This document shows, in pieces, positions 35,095 through 44,819 of a stretch of DNA of 64,000 nt. The position numbers were made by a program, and so were the translations under genes. The first letter of the stretch is position 1, and the number at the start of each line of letters is the position of its first letter. The DNA lies in NCBI GenBank assembly GCA_964457755.1, contig CAYWGC010000010.1, forward strand, positions 10,526-74,525. The letters run 5' to 3'. The notes below the pieces were generated by a model, which was given only the letters and a program-made list of their open reading frames with translations, ran no database searches and had not been told where the DNA came from. The DNA comes from Tharpella sp964457755 (lineage in GTDB: Bacteria; Desulfobacterota; Anaeroferrophillalia; Anaeroferrophillales; Tharpellaceae).

Positions 35095-35303
35095 TTACCT
35101 AACCCATTTTCAATAGCCAGCCCAGAGTTCACAGAGAAAAGCTTTCCAGCTGGTACCTCTGTGGTCTCGGTGGTGCAAAAATAATATTTTGATCATTTTT
35201 CAATAATCGGGCTTGATTTTTTTCAAACAAGACCATACATTGCAAGGATAACGAAATCTTCTAACTCTCACAAGATAAACCATCTTAACAAGGAAATATA
35301 ATC

Positions 35304-36086
35304 ATGAAAATTGCAATTTCAGGCAAAGGCGGGGTCGGCAAAACCACATTGGCCGGAACTCTGGCCCGGGTCATCGCCGCCAGTGAACATAAAGTCTTAG
35401 CCATTGATGCTGACCCCGATGCCAATCTCGCCTCCGCCCTCGGCTTCAGCCTTGATGAAGTCAACAAAATCACTCCTTTTGCCGCGATGACCGACTTCAT
35501 TCAGGAGCGTACCGGTTCGCAAAAAGGATCCTTCGGCGGCACCTTTAAACTTAACCCTCAAGTCGATGACATCCCCGAAAAATTCAGCTTGAGCCGAGAA
35601 AATCTAAAACTTTTAGTACTTGGCACGATCCCCGAGGGCGGCGGCGGCTGCTACTGCCCGGAGAGCGTTATCCTGAAATTCCTTCTGCGCCACATCCTCC
35701 TGCAACGGGATGAGAGCATTATCTTAGACATGGAAGCCGGCCTTGAACACCTAGGCCGGGGGGCAACTAAAGGCATTGATGCCTTTATTGTCGTCGTCGA
35801 GCCCGGATCACGCAGTCTCCAAACCGCCAGACAGATCAAAAAACTGGCCGCCGACCTCGGCATCAACCAAGTCTATGTGGTCGGTAATAAGGTCTGTGAA
35901 CCGGGTGACCGAGAATTTATCAGCAACAATCTTGAGGACATTGAAATTTTAGGCTTCCTCGATTACGATCAGGATATCGTTGCTGCTGATCGACGTGATC
36001 AGGCCCCTTTTGAAGTAAATCCTAAAATTGTCGAAAATGTAAAACTTATCTATACTAATTTACAGAATAAATTAGCAAAAGCCTAA
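35304..36086 (+). CDS. cooC: CooC-type P-loop ATPase (nickel-enzyme maturation)
   Basis: A 260-residue MinD/CooC-fold ATPase with deviant Walker A GKGGVGKTT (7-15), switch I DADPDANLA, and the CooC hallmark CYC (Cys116 and Cys118) that binds nickel or zinc at the dimer interface. CooC inserts nickel into the C-cluster of carbon monoxide dehydrogenase. AAGGAA precedes the ATG. No CODH gene is in the window, so the partner is elsewhere or the protein serves another metalloenzyme. The flanking gap (35095-35303) contains only a degenerate CTCTGTGGTCTCGGTGG word. Confidence 0.88.
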   Translation: MKIAISGKGGVGKTTLAGTLARVIAASEHKVLAIDADPDANLASALGFSLDEVNKITPFAAMTDFIQERTGSQKGSFGGTFKLNPQVDDIPEKFSLSRENLKLLVLGTIPEGGGGCYCPESVILKFLLRHILLQRDESIILDMEAGLEHLGRGATKGIDAFIVVVEPGSRSLQTARQIKKLAADLGINQVYVVGNKVCEPGDREFISNNLEDIEILGFLDYDQDIVAADRRDQAPFEVNPKIVENVKLIYTNLQNKLAKA

Positions 36087-36169
36087 TGCGGCCGTTATCC
36101 GCAACCCAAGGCCCAAAGGCTTAAAGGTCACACAGCTTTAATCTAAGAAGGAATCCTGATTTAAACCAC

Positions 36170-36406
36170 TCAAACACCCCGTTGCTGGCATTCCGGGCTG
36201 CAGTAATGGCGCCCGGAATCGCGCCAGCCTCCGGTAAGTGCCTCGTGTTCGGGCACATAAAGACCGCAGACGGCGCACTTGACCATCTTTTCTCCACGCT
36301 CCGCAACCGGAGCCCCGGGTGCCTCTCGCTTATCAACCGCTGGCCGGCCTCTAAAAAGACGAAAAAAAAGATAACCTAATCCTATCCACAGTAAAAACCT
36401 AAACAC
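36170..36406 (-). CDS. PP0621-family small zinc protein
   Basis: A 78-residue protein with an N-terminal membrane helix (LLWIGLGYLFFRLF), a basic/proline linker and a zinc-binding tail with MVKCAVCGLYVPEHEA and HYCSPECQ. This pattern matches the small PP0621 family of unknown function. It sits immediately downstream (nine bases) of the AsmA-like gene on the same strand and is probably co-transcribed with it. Another frame over the same bases (36121-36336) has no recognisable motif and is judged spurious. Confidence 0.78.
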   Translation of the reverse strand: MFRFLLWIGLGYLFFRLFRGRPAVDKREAPGAPVAERGEKMVKCAVCGLYVPEHEALTGGWRDSGRHYCSPECQQRGV

Positions 36407-36415
36407 TTAGATAAC

Positions 36416-39400
36416 CTATTTTTTTTCAACTCCACTATCTTTTTCAAGATCATTTTCGGAGCTTATCTGATTTAACAATTTTCCCGGCATTCGCAACAAT
36501 CTTACCGGGGTCTTAAAAAACCTTTGGATCATATCTCCGGCTTTCTGACCCAATCCGGAAACTGTATGCGTCTTAATCTTTATATCTTCAAATGAACCTG
36601 TGGCTGTCATCGGAATTACGACGAAGGTCTTCTGGTCACCAGTAATGATATAACCGACCACTGGAATCGTGGCAAGCAGTTTATCGACTGTTTGCAACGG
36701 TTGAACCCCAATTTTAAGGTCGACCTGCTCTTCAACCAGAGAAATCACCCCATCACACAAAAGATTCAGAGACGATCCGCGCATGGCAAAATCATCGACT
36801 ACTAATACTCCATCAACAATTGTCCCCTGACCTGAAAGCGTCTGGTATGGAACCCCCTGATCAACACTAATCTCAGGCAAGCGTAAAGCCGCAAACTGAG
36901 ACAGGTTAAGCAGAGAACAGACGTTAGCCAGCAAGGTAAACTTTTTCAGGCGCCCATCGTAAAAAGCAAAATCGAATTGGCCGGCCAAATTCTCCTTCCA
37001 AGCTTGCAGCGATCCCCCTTTCCAGTCGAGGTCAAGATTAAGAGAACCATAACCACCTTGCATCGGCAAACCTCGATCAGGATTTTTAAGATAGTCATTA
37101 AAGGTTTCAAAATCGATATCACTCAATTGGGATTCAAGCGCAAAAGAGTCATCACGATAAGACCATTGGGCTGAAGCATTGAGTCCACCCCCAAAACTGC
37201 TCCCAGTAATTTTCTTAAAGTTTACCCCCAGAGCATCGAGCGTGCAATCTCCCTCAATTTCACCAATTTCCATCTGCTGCCAACGCAGATGCTGGGCCCG
37301 GGCCTGGACATGAAGATGGTTTCGAGCTAAGATATCTTTCCAAGACAACAAAAGCTCAACCCCGTCGGCCTTAACGGCCTCGGCCAGATCTTCAAGCAAA
37401 ACCGCTCGAATTTTTTGATCATCCGGATTTGAGTCGACCCCATGAACACCATTCACCGCATGGACCTCATCGGGCGCACTGAAGAGAGTATCAAGATCAA
37501 GCTTTTGAACGTCAATCTCAAGAGCGCCGGTCAAGCCTCCACCAAGATATCGCAATTGCCCGAAAACTTCAACTTGAGCCTCCTGCCCCCCCCAACCCCA
37601 GCGGCACTCCTTAATTGCCAGGCCAGCTTCTGGTCCGCCTGAAAAAGAGAATGCAAAATCATTAAGGTGATGCCAGGGAGCTCTCCGGTCGCGACCTTTT
37701 TCAGAACCATCTTCTGCCGGCAGCATCAACTCTTTTACAACAACTCTTTTCTCTGAAGCCTTTTTCTCCAACGCTAGAAAATCATCAACCAGAATATGGT
37801 CAGCAACAACCTCTCCATGCACGATATAACCCGAACCTTTTTCCTCCCGAATCAGTTCACCCTTGCAAGCAAGATCAGATTCACCATGCTCGATAAACAA
37901 ACGTTTGAAATCAATCCTTTCGTGATTAAACTCAGCCAAACAATTTAAGTGCTCAAAAGATTCCGCCATAAAAGGTAACTTGACATCAGCCCAATCCAAA
38001 CTTAACGTTCCGAGCAATTGAAGTTCGGAAAAATGTTTGAGATCACCAATCAGATGCAACTCTAATGGCGATGGCCCGATTTTCTTTCCGCTGACAGAGA
38101 ATTTTTCACCCAAGAACAAATCAAGATGTTCAGGAGCAAATTCCTGGGTCTGAGCTCTAAACTCAAATTTCAAATCAGACTCCCCATTTCCACTGAACCA
38201 AAGGGCCGGCCCGGGGAGTCTCCCTTGCAACGTCAACGGCAGCGAAGCCAGATAACAGCTCGCATTTTCGATTATAATCCGCTCATTGGCAAGGACAAAG
38301 GAAGCATCTCCTCGATTAATTGCCAAAGGCTGCCCGGCCACTGCAAATGCAAGATCTTGACCTTTTAAAATCCCTCCCCAAGTGATCTCGGAAAGTTTTG
38401 TCAGGGGCCCTGCAAAAACCAGGTCTCCTTGCAAAAATCCGCTGTAAGAGATTGCCGACCGCTTTTCGAAAGAGGGTTCTTCAGGAATATCATGAAAAAA
38501 TCTTTCACAATATGGCTGGAGACGCTTAAGATCAACCCCTAAATTACAGGCACACTTGATTTGCGGATCATGAAAGATATTCTGCAAAGAGAGATTCACC
38601 GCCTCTCCAGAAAGTGCATCCCAGTCAAAATCGAGGTCTGATATTTTCAGAGAGCCCCCCTCGAAAACGACATTGCCAGCCCCAACCGCAAGATGAGGCC
38701 AATCTTCAGCTATTTTAAAAAGCAGATTCTTAGCTTTAAGCTGACCGCCGACCACTCCCGTTGGAGGATTTTTTTCGGCCAGCCGCACTATTTTCCGATA
38801 ATCTCCTTTCAGATAAGCGCTCTCGACAAGACAACCCCCTCCGGATTGCAGAAATTGATAATAATTCAGGATTTTTTCCGGCAAAATTTTCCAGGGCAGG
38901 AGATGGGAGATCGCCAGAGGATCAAATTCAGGCATTTCAAGTCCGGCCTTAATCGAACCATCGATACCACGCCGGGCTTCATGTAAGAGACAATATCCTT
39001 TAAGCTTCAAGCCATCAGCATCAATCGCGCAGCTTAACGTCTCAATTGTATTATAGCGGTCGGCCAAGCGAAAATCATAATCAACCGCAAACCGCTTAAA
39101 TTTAAGTTTCTGATTGAAGACCTGTTGATAATCAAGTTCAGCTTGGTGCAGCACAATACGACCTTGCGACCTGAACAGACCCATCAAGCTGCCACGGTAG
39201 GTCGAGTCGATATCGACTCGGGCTCCGATAAATCGCATCGGCACATATTTCTGATAGTAGGGGAAATAGGTTGCTGCATTGAGATTTTTGGCCTCAACCT
39301 GGCAATCTAAAAACATCTCACCGGGCCTTAATGGCCACTGCAAAGACGACAGACTCCCCTCTATTTTCAAGGAACCATCACCCGGCCCGTCAACCACCCT

Positions 39401-40087
39401 GGCGGCCAGAGTAAATTGAGTCGGAGCCCCAGATTTTTGCCATTCCAGGAGAACATTCAGATCTTCCAGATGGGTGAGAATCAGAGAGACCCCAAAACAA
39501 CGGTCAGTAAACGTTACCGACCCATCGACAATCTCCACCAGGGCTTGACTGATATCACTATCAAAGTACCAATATTTGAAAAAACCTACCGCGGCACCAG
39601 CCCCAACATCTCCAGCATGAGAAGCAACCCCTTTAGGCAAAGGAGGATCGGCCGATTCCGTCTCTATTGGGGCAGCGCTAATTATAACAGGTCGAATAAA
39701 GCCGGCCAGCGGTAAGCTGCCCTTATCGAGCTGCAATGAGACCCGAGGTTGAACCAGGGTCACCCGACAAGGATGAAGGTGGCGCTGCAGCAGACGGATG
39801 AAATCAAAATTTACAATAGCGGTCGTCACTGAAATCTGTTGCGAACCTGAGTTCTCAACTACTCTTATACCATCAACCCGAACCCCCGGACCATGCGCAA
39901 AAGTCAACTTCAACTTACCGATTGCAACCTCACCTAAAATTCGAGAGTGTAAGTATGCAAGCAGTTGCGGACGAAAGTTTTCCAGGTCAATCAGATTCGG
40001 CAAACTGATTATAAGCAAAAAGAGACCCAGCAGAAGCACAGCCCCGAGTCTGGAAATAAGCCGCCAGCCCCATCTACGCATAAGCAA
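36416..40087 (-). CDS. Large AsmA-family envelope protein
   Basis: A 1223-residue protein with an N-terminal membrane helix (about 10-28) and the AsmA start (IDLENFRPQLLAYLHSRILG), followed by a long beta-rich body made of repeated short segments such as GEMFLDCQVEAKNL and SGQGTIVDGVLVVDDF near the C-terminus (AsmA_2-like). AsmA/TamB/YhdP-type proteins form periplasmic grooves that move phospholipids to the outer membrane. The protein is among the larger members. An initial MLMRR places the start within two codons. It is followed by the PP0621-family gene. Confidence 0.87.
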   Translation of the reverse strand: MLMRRWGWRLISRLGAVLLLGLFLLIISLPNLIDLENFRPQLLAYLHSRILGEVAIGKLKLTFAHGPGVRVDGIRVVENSGSQQISVTTAIVNFDFIRLLQRHLHPCRVTLVQPRVSLQLDKGSLPLAGFIRPVIISAAPIETESADPPLPKGVASHAGDVGAGAAVGFFKYWYFDSDISQALVEIVDGSVTFTDRCFGVSLILTHLEDLNVLLEWQKSGAPTQFTLAARVVDGPGDGSLKIEGSLSSLQWPLRPGEMFLDCQVEAKNLNAATYFPYYQKYVPMRFIGARVDIDSTYRGSLMGLFRSQGRIVLHQAELDYQQVFNQKLKFKRFAVDYDFRLADRYNTIETLSCAIDADGLKLKGYCLLHEARRGIDGSIKAGLEMPEFDPLAISHLLPWKILPEKILNYYQFLQSGGGCLVESAYLKGDYRKIVRLAEKNPPTGVVGGQLKAKNLLFKIAEDWPHLAVGAGNVVFEGGSLKISDLDFDWDALSGEAVNLSLQNIFHDPQIKCACNLGVDLKRLQPYCERFFHDIPEEPSFEKRSAISYSGFLQGDLVFAGPLTKLSEITWGGILKGQDLAFAVAGQPLAINRGDASFVLANERIIIENASCYLASLPLTLQGRLPGPALWFSGNGESDLKFEFRAQTQEFAPEHLDLFLGEKFSVSGKKIGPSPLELHLIGDLKHFSELQLLGTLSLDWADVKLPFMAESFEHLNCLAEFNHERIDFKRLFIEHGESDLACKGELIREEKGSGYIVHGEVVADHILVDDFLALEKKASEKRVVVKELMLPAEDGSEKGRDRRAPWHHLNDFAFSFSGGPEAGLAIKECRWGWGGQEAQVEVFGQLRYLGGGLTGALEIDVQKLDLDTLFSAPDEVHAVNGVHGVDSNPDDQKIRAVLLEDLAEAVKADGVELLLSWKDILARNHLHVQARAQHLRWQQMEIGEIEGDCTLDALGVNFKKITGSSFGGGLNASAQWSYRDDSFALESQLSDIDFETFNDYLKNPDRGLPMQGGYGSLNLDLDWKGGSLQAWKENLAGQFDFAFYDGRLKKFTLLANVCSLLNLSQFAALRLPEISVDQGVPYQTLSGQGTIVDGVLVVDDFAMRGSSLNLLCDGVISLVEEQVDLKIGVQPLQTVDKLLATIPVVGYIITGDQKTFVVIPMTATGSFEDIKIKTHTVSGLGQKAGDMIQRFFKTPVRLLRMPGKLLNQISSENDLEKDSGVEKK

Positions 40088-40225
40088 ATCCCGTCAGCCA
40101 AAAGACGCTTTGCCGAAAACAATTATTTAATAGAGTATCAATCATCTTAAATCATTACCACCGACCGACATCTTTTTGAAGTTAAAAGTCACTAAGAATA
40201 ACTTTTCTCAAACTTCAAACCGCAA

Positions 40226-40271
40226 CAGGCACAAAAAAGCCGGGCTTAAACCCGGCTTTTTTGTGCCTGTT
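40226..40271. terminator. Bidirectional intrinsic terminator
   Basis: ACAGGCAC and GTGCCTGT, then A-run/T-run, and a GC core GCCGGG/CCCGGC form a near-perfect palindrome with a small loop. It follows the PEP-CTERM gene stop on the minus strand by ten bases and lies before the AsmA gene. Confidence 0.88.
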
Positions 40272-40280
40272 TTAAATTTT

Positions 40281-40976
40281 TTATCTTTTACGACGGCGTA
40301 CGAGAAAGAGAAATCCACTGCCCAAAAACCAAACAGATGCTGGCAGAGGTACGGCCGACGAACTCTGATCTGCAACAAAAGGAGTTTGAATAACACCGAA
40401 AAAAGCTTCACCAGCTAAAACTTGACAGCCCACATAGTGAGGATTTTCAGTACCACCTGTAAGCGTCGGCAAAACTCCGGTCGCCATATATTCAACCACC
40501 CGCCAAGCTATCATCTGGGCTGGCGTATAAAGCGTACTCCCCTCAACGTAAAAAACCAAACCATAGACCCCACCAGAACCATTGACATCACCAAAAAAAC
40601 GTCCATTAATTGTGAAATTACGAGATTCAGACCACCAAATCATCCCCATTTGAGAAGTTGCCTCGGTACCTTGACTGAAAGCGTAAAAGAAATCCTGGTT
40701 GTTCTGCTTAAAGTAGCCCCCCGTAACATCACCAAGATTTTCATAAAAAGTTGATTTTATGGTATTCATAAATCCCAGAGCATCGTCTTCCATCGATAGC
40801 GAGCCTTTAAAGCTATCCCCGAACCCTGGCAAATAACCGGCAGAAGCTTTGCTGTCAAAGAGTACGGTACCAGAAAAGTCAAAACTAAAGGCCAGAACAC
40901 TCTGAGGCGCCATCAGGAGGGCCAAGCACAAGCCCAAAAACACCAATGAAGATAGTTTTTTGACTAAAACGTCCAT
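40281..40976 (-). CDS. PEP-CTERM-type exported protein
   Basis: A 231-residue protein with an N-terminal signal peptide (about 1-29, LVFLGLCLALLMAPQSVLAF) and a C-terminal sorting signal VPLPASVWFLGSGFLFLVRRRKR: a Pro-containing motif, a hydrophobic helix and a basic tail. This is the PEP-CTERM arrangement recognised by exosortase, which cleaves and may transfer the protein to an extracellular polysaccharide. The central part (about 30-205) is not recognised; it contains only one Cys and many aromatic residues. No exosortase gene is in the window. The ribosome-binding site is weak, so the start could shift slightly. Confidence 0.8.
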   Translation of the reverse strand: MDVLVKKLSSLVFLGLCLALLMAPQSVLAFSFDFSGTVLFDSKASAGYLPGFGDSFKGSLSMEDDALGFMNTIKSTFYENLGDVTGGYFKQNNQDFFYAFSQGTEATSQMGMIWWSESRNFTINGRFFGDVNGSGGVYGLVFYVEGSTLYTPAQMIAWRVVEYMATGVLPTLTGGTENPHYVGCQVLAGEAFFGVIQTPFVADQSSSAVPLPASVWFLGSGFLFLVRRRKR

Positions 40977-41204
40977 AACATATTACCTATTGCGAAATTA
41001 ATAAGATCTGGGGAAAAGCAAATGGTTGCCAAAAATTCATAAAATACAAGCATAGCTAAACCATAAACACTCACCGCCATTTCGACTACTGCATCTATCT
41101 TAATCAAGAAAAATCATTTTAGCAATAGGAAGAAAGTATGAAAAATCAAGAAAAATCTTTAAAAAACAACTAAAATAGGCTTTTTTCAAATTACAAATGA
41201 AAAA
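40977..41204. other. Gap before the PEP-CTERM gene
   Basis: An AT-rich 228-base stretch that should hold the PEP-CTERM promoter. It includes a minus-strand TGGCAACCATTTGC, which is one base too short for a sigma-54 promoter; I see no convincing alternative. Confidence 0.4.
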
Positions 41205-41912
41205 TCAAAGCAGCACCCGGGCCAGAGTAAAGCCACTGATCGAGTTAGCACCGGCATCCTTTAGAACTTTTGCGGCAGCACTCAAGGTCGTTCCGGTCGT
41301 CAGAACATCATCGCACAAAAGAATATTTTTACCCCTTATTTTTTCCGGTTCTGGAACCAAAAATAAATCCGAACTCACATTGCGGGTTCGGGCCCGACGA
41401 TCCAAAGATGCTTGCCGGGGGGTATCAATAGTTTTAAGAAGAAGGTTACAAGCTAATGGGAACTCAAGAAATGCGGCACTACACGAAGCGATGAAAAAGG
41501 CTTGATTAAAGCCTCGTTTTCGTAAGGCCAGCGGGGTGAGAGGCACAGCTAAAATGAGATCGAAGTGCAAGGCAGAAAATTCATGGCGAGACCATGCCAG
41601 TTTTAACAAGATTTTTATAAGCGGAAAAAACTCGTGCCGGTCATGATACTTCCAGGGGGGAATGATTTTTTCAAGCAGCCCAGCATAGAGATAAGCAGAA
41701 AAAACATGCTCACCCCCACCTTGACTGGAAGCATCTAGACTTACTTTTGAAATCTGCAACTGTTGCCGACAAGCGTCACACAGATAGTTATCAAGATCCT
41801 GTTTTTTCGGTGAGGAATCTAATGAATGGGAGAGAAAAACGGAACAAACCAGACAGCGGGGCGGGAAAATGGTATCAAGTAGGGCAGTAGCAAATGAGAA
41901 AATATCAATCAC
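41205..41912 (-). CDS. comF: ComF family phosphoribosyltransferase-like protein
   Basis: A 235-residue protein with an N-terminal double zinc finger (PPRCLVCSVF and YLCDACRQQ) and a C-terminal type I phosphoribosyltransferase fold with the PRPP motif ILLCDDVLTTGTTL. ComF is needed for DNA uptake in naturally competent bacteria, where it acts in the cytoplasm with PriA; in this group its role is unproven. It is the last gene of the proB-to-comF operon, 11 bases after gpmI. The type IV pilus cluster at 23-31 kb could provide an uptake pilus (inference). Confidence 0.88.
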   Translation of the reverse strand: MIDIFSFATALLDTIFPPRCLVCSVFLSHSLDSSPKKQDLDNYLCDACRQQLQISKVSLDASSQGGGEHVFSAYLYAGLLEKIIPPWKYHDRHEFFPLIKILLKLAWSRHEFSALHFDLILAVPLTPLALRKRGFNQAFFIASCSAAFLEFPLACNLLLKTIDTPRQASLDRRARTRNVSSDLFLVPEPEKIRGKNILLCDDVLTTGTTLSAAAKVLKDAGANSISGFTLARVLL

Positions 41913-41923
41913 TTATTTTAAAA

Positions 41924-43468
41924 TCAGCCGGCCAGCAACAAACTAGCACCGGTCATTACCTCAGGCTTTTCCAACCCCATAAGTTGCAGAACCGTGGGAG
42001 CGATATCGGCTAGCACTCCGCCTTTACGAAGCGTGCAGCCACACGTTTCAGGAACGCATAGAATTAGCGGCACAGGATTGGTCGAGTGGGCCGTAATCGG
42101 CTGGCCATCCGCATCAAGCAGAGCTTCAGCATTACCGTGATCAGCCGTAATCAAAGCGATAATACCTTTCTCTTTGAATTTTTGCAGGATCAAACCCAAA
42201 CAGTTATCGACCGTCTCGCAAGCCTTGATCGTCGCTGACATATCCCCAGTATGACCAACCATGTCACAATTGGCAAAATTGAGCACAATCAGATCATAAA
42301 GGTTCTTATCGAGCCGCATAATCAGCTCTTCAGTAACGGCCCCGGCACTCATCTCCGGTTTCAGATCGTAGGTCTTCACATCCCGTGGAGAGGGAACCAG
42401 ACAACGCTCCTCTCCGGGAAAAGGTTCTTCGCGACCGCCGTTAAAAAAGAAGGTAACATGAGCGTACTTTTCGGTCTCGGCAATGCGCAACTGGCGCAAA
42501 CCCCGGTCAGCGATCACCTGCCCCAGAACATCGGGCAATGGCTCCGAAGGAAAAATAACCGGCAAAGCAAAATCAGCATCATACTCTGACATACAGACAT
42601 AAGCCCCAAGCTTTGGAAAACAGGGCCGTTGAAAACCGCTGAAATCAGCTTTGCTCAAAGCCATAGTTATCTCGCGGGCTCTATCACCCCGAAAATTAAA
42701 AAAAATAACTCCATCACCACCCTTGATCAGAGGCAGTGCTTGATCATCTTTAGCGATAATTACCGGTTCGACAAACTCATCGAAGATCTGTTTGTCATAA
42801 GATTTCTCAAGAGCCTGTAAAGCATCGGAACAACGCTCACCTTCACCCAGAACCAGGGTCCGCCAATGACGTTCGACCCGATCCCAACGCTGGTCTCGAT
42901 CCATCCCGTAAAAACGCCCCCCCAAACTGGCAATCTGACCACATCCAAGCTCGGCCAGAAACGCTTCCAGACGGCGCACATATTCACTTCCACTGGCCGG
43001 CGGAGTATCCCGTCCATCGAGAAAAGCATGCACATAAACCCGTTCAAGACCATACTCTGCAGCGATCCGTAAAAGCGCCTCAAGATGTTCCTGATGACTG
43101 TGCACGCCACCATCCGACAAAAGACCCAATAAGTGTAATGAGTTATCTTTTCCCGAGGCCGCCAAAAAAGCTTTTTCGAGAGCTTTATTATGGGCCAGGG
43201 TTCCATCGGCAATGGCCCGACTGATTCGCGTCAGATCCTGGTAGACGATACGACCAGCGCCGATATTTGTGTGTCCAACCTCGGAATTGCCCATCTGCCC
43301 CGCCGGCAAACCAACATCGAGGGCACTGGCCCCGAGTTCAGTCCATGGGCACTCTTCCAGCAAGCGCTTAAAAACCGGGATCCGGGCTTGAGATATGGCA
43401 TTGCCGGGCCCGGCTTCGGCCAACCCCCAACCATCGAGAATAATGAGAGCAACCGGCTGCTTAAACAA
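41924..43468 (-). CDS. gpmI: 2,3-bisphosphoglycerate-independent phosphoglycerate mutase
   Basis: The open frame extends to 43594 but a TTG at 43468 gives the usual N-terminus (FKQPVALIILDGWG) and a 514-residue protein, the normal length. It carries AAAGGG upstream and overlaps the stop of the upstream TPR gene by eight bases, which implies translational coupling. Motifs are DGWG, the catalytic Ser in GQMGNSEVGHTNIGAG, and the metal-binding TADHGNAE near the C-terminus. It interconverts 3- and 2-phosphoglycerate with two Mn ions. The longer start would add about 42 residues with no family counterpart. Confidence 0.93.
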   Translation of the reverse strand: MFKQPVALIILDGWGLAEAGPGNAISQARIPVFKRLLEECPWTELGASALDVGLPAGQMGNSEVGHTNIGAGRIVYQDLTRISRAIADGTLAHNKALEKAFLAASGKDNSLHLLGLLSDGGVHSHQEHLEALLRIAAEYGLERVYVHAFLDGRDTPPASGSEYVRRLEAFLAELGCGQIASLGGRFYGMDRDQRWDRVERHWRTLVLGEGERCSDALQALEKSYDKQIFDEFVEPVIIAKDDQALPLIKGGDGVIFFNFRGDRAREITMALSKADFSGFQRPCFPKLGAYVCMSEYDADFALPVIFPSEPLPDVLGQVIADRGLRQLRIAETEKYAHVTFFFNGGREEPFPGEERCLVPSPRDVKTYDLKPEMSAGAVTEELIMRLDKNLYDLIVLNFANCDMVGHTGDMSATIKACETVDNCLGLILQKFKEKGIIALITADHGNAEALLDADGQPITAHSTNPVPLILCVPETCGCTLRKGGVLADIAPTVLQLMGLEKPEVMTGASLLLAG

Positions 43469-44783
43469 AGGAACAGACCCTTTCAGAGATATCGTAACTA
43501 TTGTAGCTACAGCAGTGGGGGCAGCGATATTTCCAGTCCGGTGACAGACGCCCGCAAACAGCGCAGCCGAATACCGGCTCAAGACGTTCGGCACAACCTA
43601 AGGCCTTCTTGAAGTGATCAACCGCAACCTCTAAGCGATGCTCTTTACGACAAGCCAGTTCACCTGCCAGGACCTCAAGTAAGGGACCATTAAAACCACT
43701 TTCACGCAATCTTTTAGCCGCCACTTCAGCCTCATCAATTTTTTGATGTTCAAGACAGAATCGCGCATAAAGCCAACGCGCCGGACGATACTCCGGATTT
43801 CGCGAAAGCACCTTGCGATATGATTTCAAAATTTTACTGGTACTGTTTTCGGGATCATCCTCGGCCTGCAAGCGCTCCTCTTCAAGCAAGAAAATGGCAC
43901 TCGGTTTTTTCCGAAAACCGCTCTTGAGAACACTCAAAGCATCCACTTTTTTGACCTCCATTTCAGCTTTAAGCAGGTAGGCTGCAACATGCTCCTTGTC
44001 ATGATCAAAAACGATTTTCAAAGAGGCCACGGCCATATCCCGATTGCCAGCCAGCCACTGACGCCGCGCTAATTCATAGGCACAGTTAGCAATTCCACTG
44101 ATCGCCTTTTTCTTTTCAGGAGATCCTTTAACTTCACATTTACTGATATCCTGCCACACTTCAAGTGCTTCGCGCCAGTAACCACGGCTACCAAACTGTT
44201 CGACCAGCATCGTCATTAAAGCCCGATTACGGGGATAACGGGCCTTCATCAGCAACAGCTGATTGGTCATCCGTAAAGGATCATCGAGTCCGTTCAAAGC
44301 TTGAATACGATACCAGTGCAGACGGGGATCTTCAGGCGTGTGCTCAAGTGCTGCATCAATTGTTTTTAAAGCTTGTTCGGGCTGCCGTTCACGCAACTGC
44401 AAACGCACCAGAGCAAGTATTGCTTCCATGTTTTTCTTATCAAGTTTGAGGACCCGGTTTAAACTGGCAACCGCTTTTTTGGTCTCCCCTTTAAAGCCGG
44501 CTTCAACCCCTTCCAAGAGAGCTTGCTGAGCCGATTTTTTCTTTTTATCCCTCAGCTTCCGAAAAAAATCACCCACCTGCCGCCTAAAGGCCAGGAGAGA
44601 GAAAAAAACGCCGCTACCAAAACCACCCGCAGCAATTGCGACGAGCAGAAAAAACGGCATCGTACCATCAACCTTGAGCCCCTGGGTCAAGGCCACTGAG
44701 GTTTCAGTCGGATTCAGATAGACCAGATAAGCGGCTCCTAAAAGCGCCAGTAAACCACCAAAAAGTATGATACGGTAAATCAT
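43461..44783 (-). CDS. lapB: LapB-like TPR membrane protein with rubredoxin-type zinc ribbon
   Basis: ATG at 44783 is preferred to TTG at 44795. The 440-residue protein has two N-terminal hydrophobic helices (about 4-22 and 43-63), a basic linker, eight or so TPR motifs (about 90-400), and a C-terminal zinc ribbon with CAVCG and CPHC. This order matches LapB/YciM, which controls LpxC degradation and so LPS synthesis. LapB usually has one membrane helix; here two are seen. The C-terminal coding end overlaps the gpmI start. Assignment to LapB is by architecture only. Confidence 0.75.
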   Translation of the reverse strand: MIYRIILFGGLLALLGAAYLVYLNPTETSVALTQGLKVDGTMPFFLLVAIAAGGFGSGVFFSLLAFRRQVGDFFRKLRDKKKKSAQQALLEGVEAGFKGETKKAVASLNRVLKLDKKNMEAILALVRLQLRERQPEQALKTIDAALEHTPEDPRLHWYRIQALNGLDDPLRMTNQLLLMKARYPRNRALMTMLVEQFGSRGYWREALEVWQDISKCEVKGSPEKKKAISGIANCAYELARRQWLAGNRDMAVASLKIVFDHDKEHVAAYLLKAEMEVKKVDALSVLKSGFRKKPSAIFLLEEERLQAEDDPENSTSKILKSYRKVLSRNPEYRPARWLYARFCLEHQKIDEAEVAAKRLRESGFNGPLLEVLAGELACRKEHRLEVAVDHFKKALGCAERLEPVFGCAVCGRLSPDWKYRCPHCCSYNSYDISERVCSFV

Positions 44784-44819
44784 AATAAATCCCAATATTA
44801 AAGTTAAAAGTTAAGCGAT

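Noticed and set aside
41017..41031. Sigma-54 promoter (minus strand TGGCAACCATTTGCTT) before the PEP-CTERM gene
   Set aside because: The distance between the GG and GC elements is one base short of the required spacing.
43469..43594. Extended N-terminus of GpmI up to 43594
   Set aside because: The extra 42 residues overlap the upstream TPR gene's zinc-ribbon end and have no counterpart in the family; the TTG at 43468 gives normal length.
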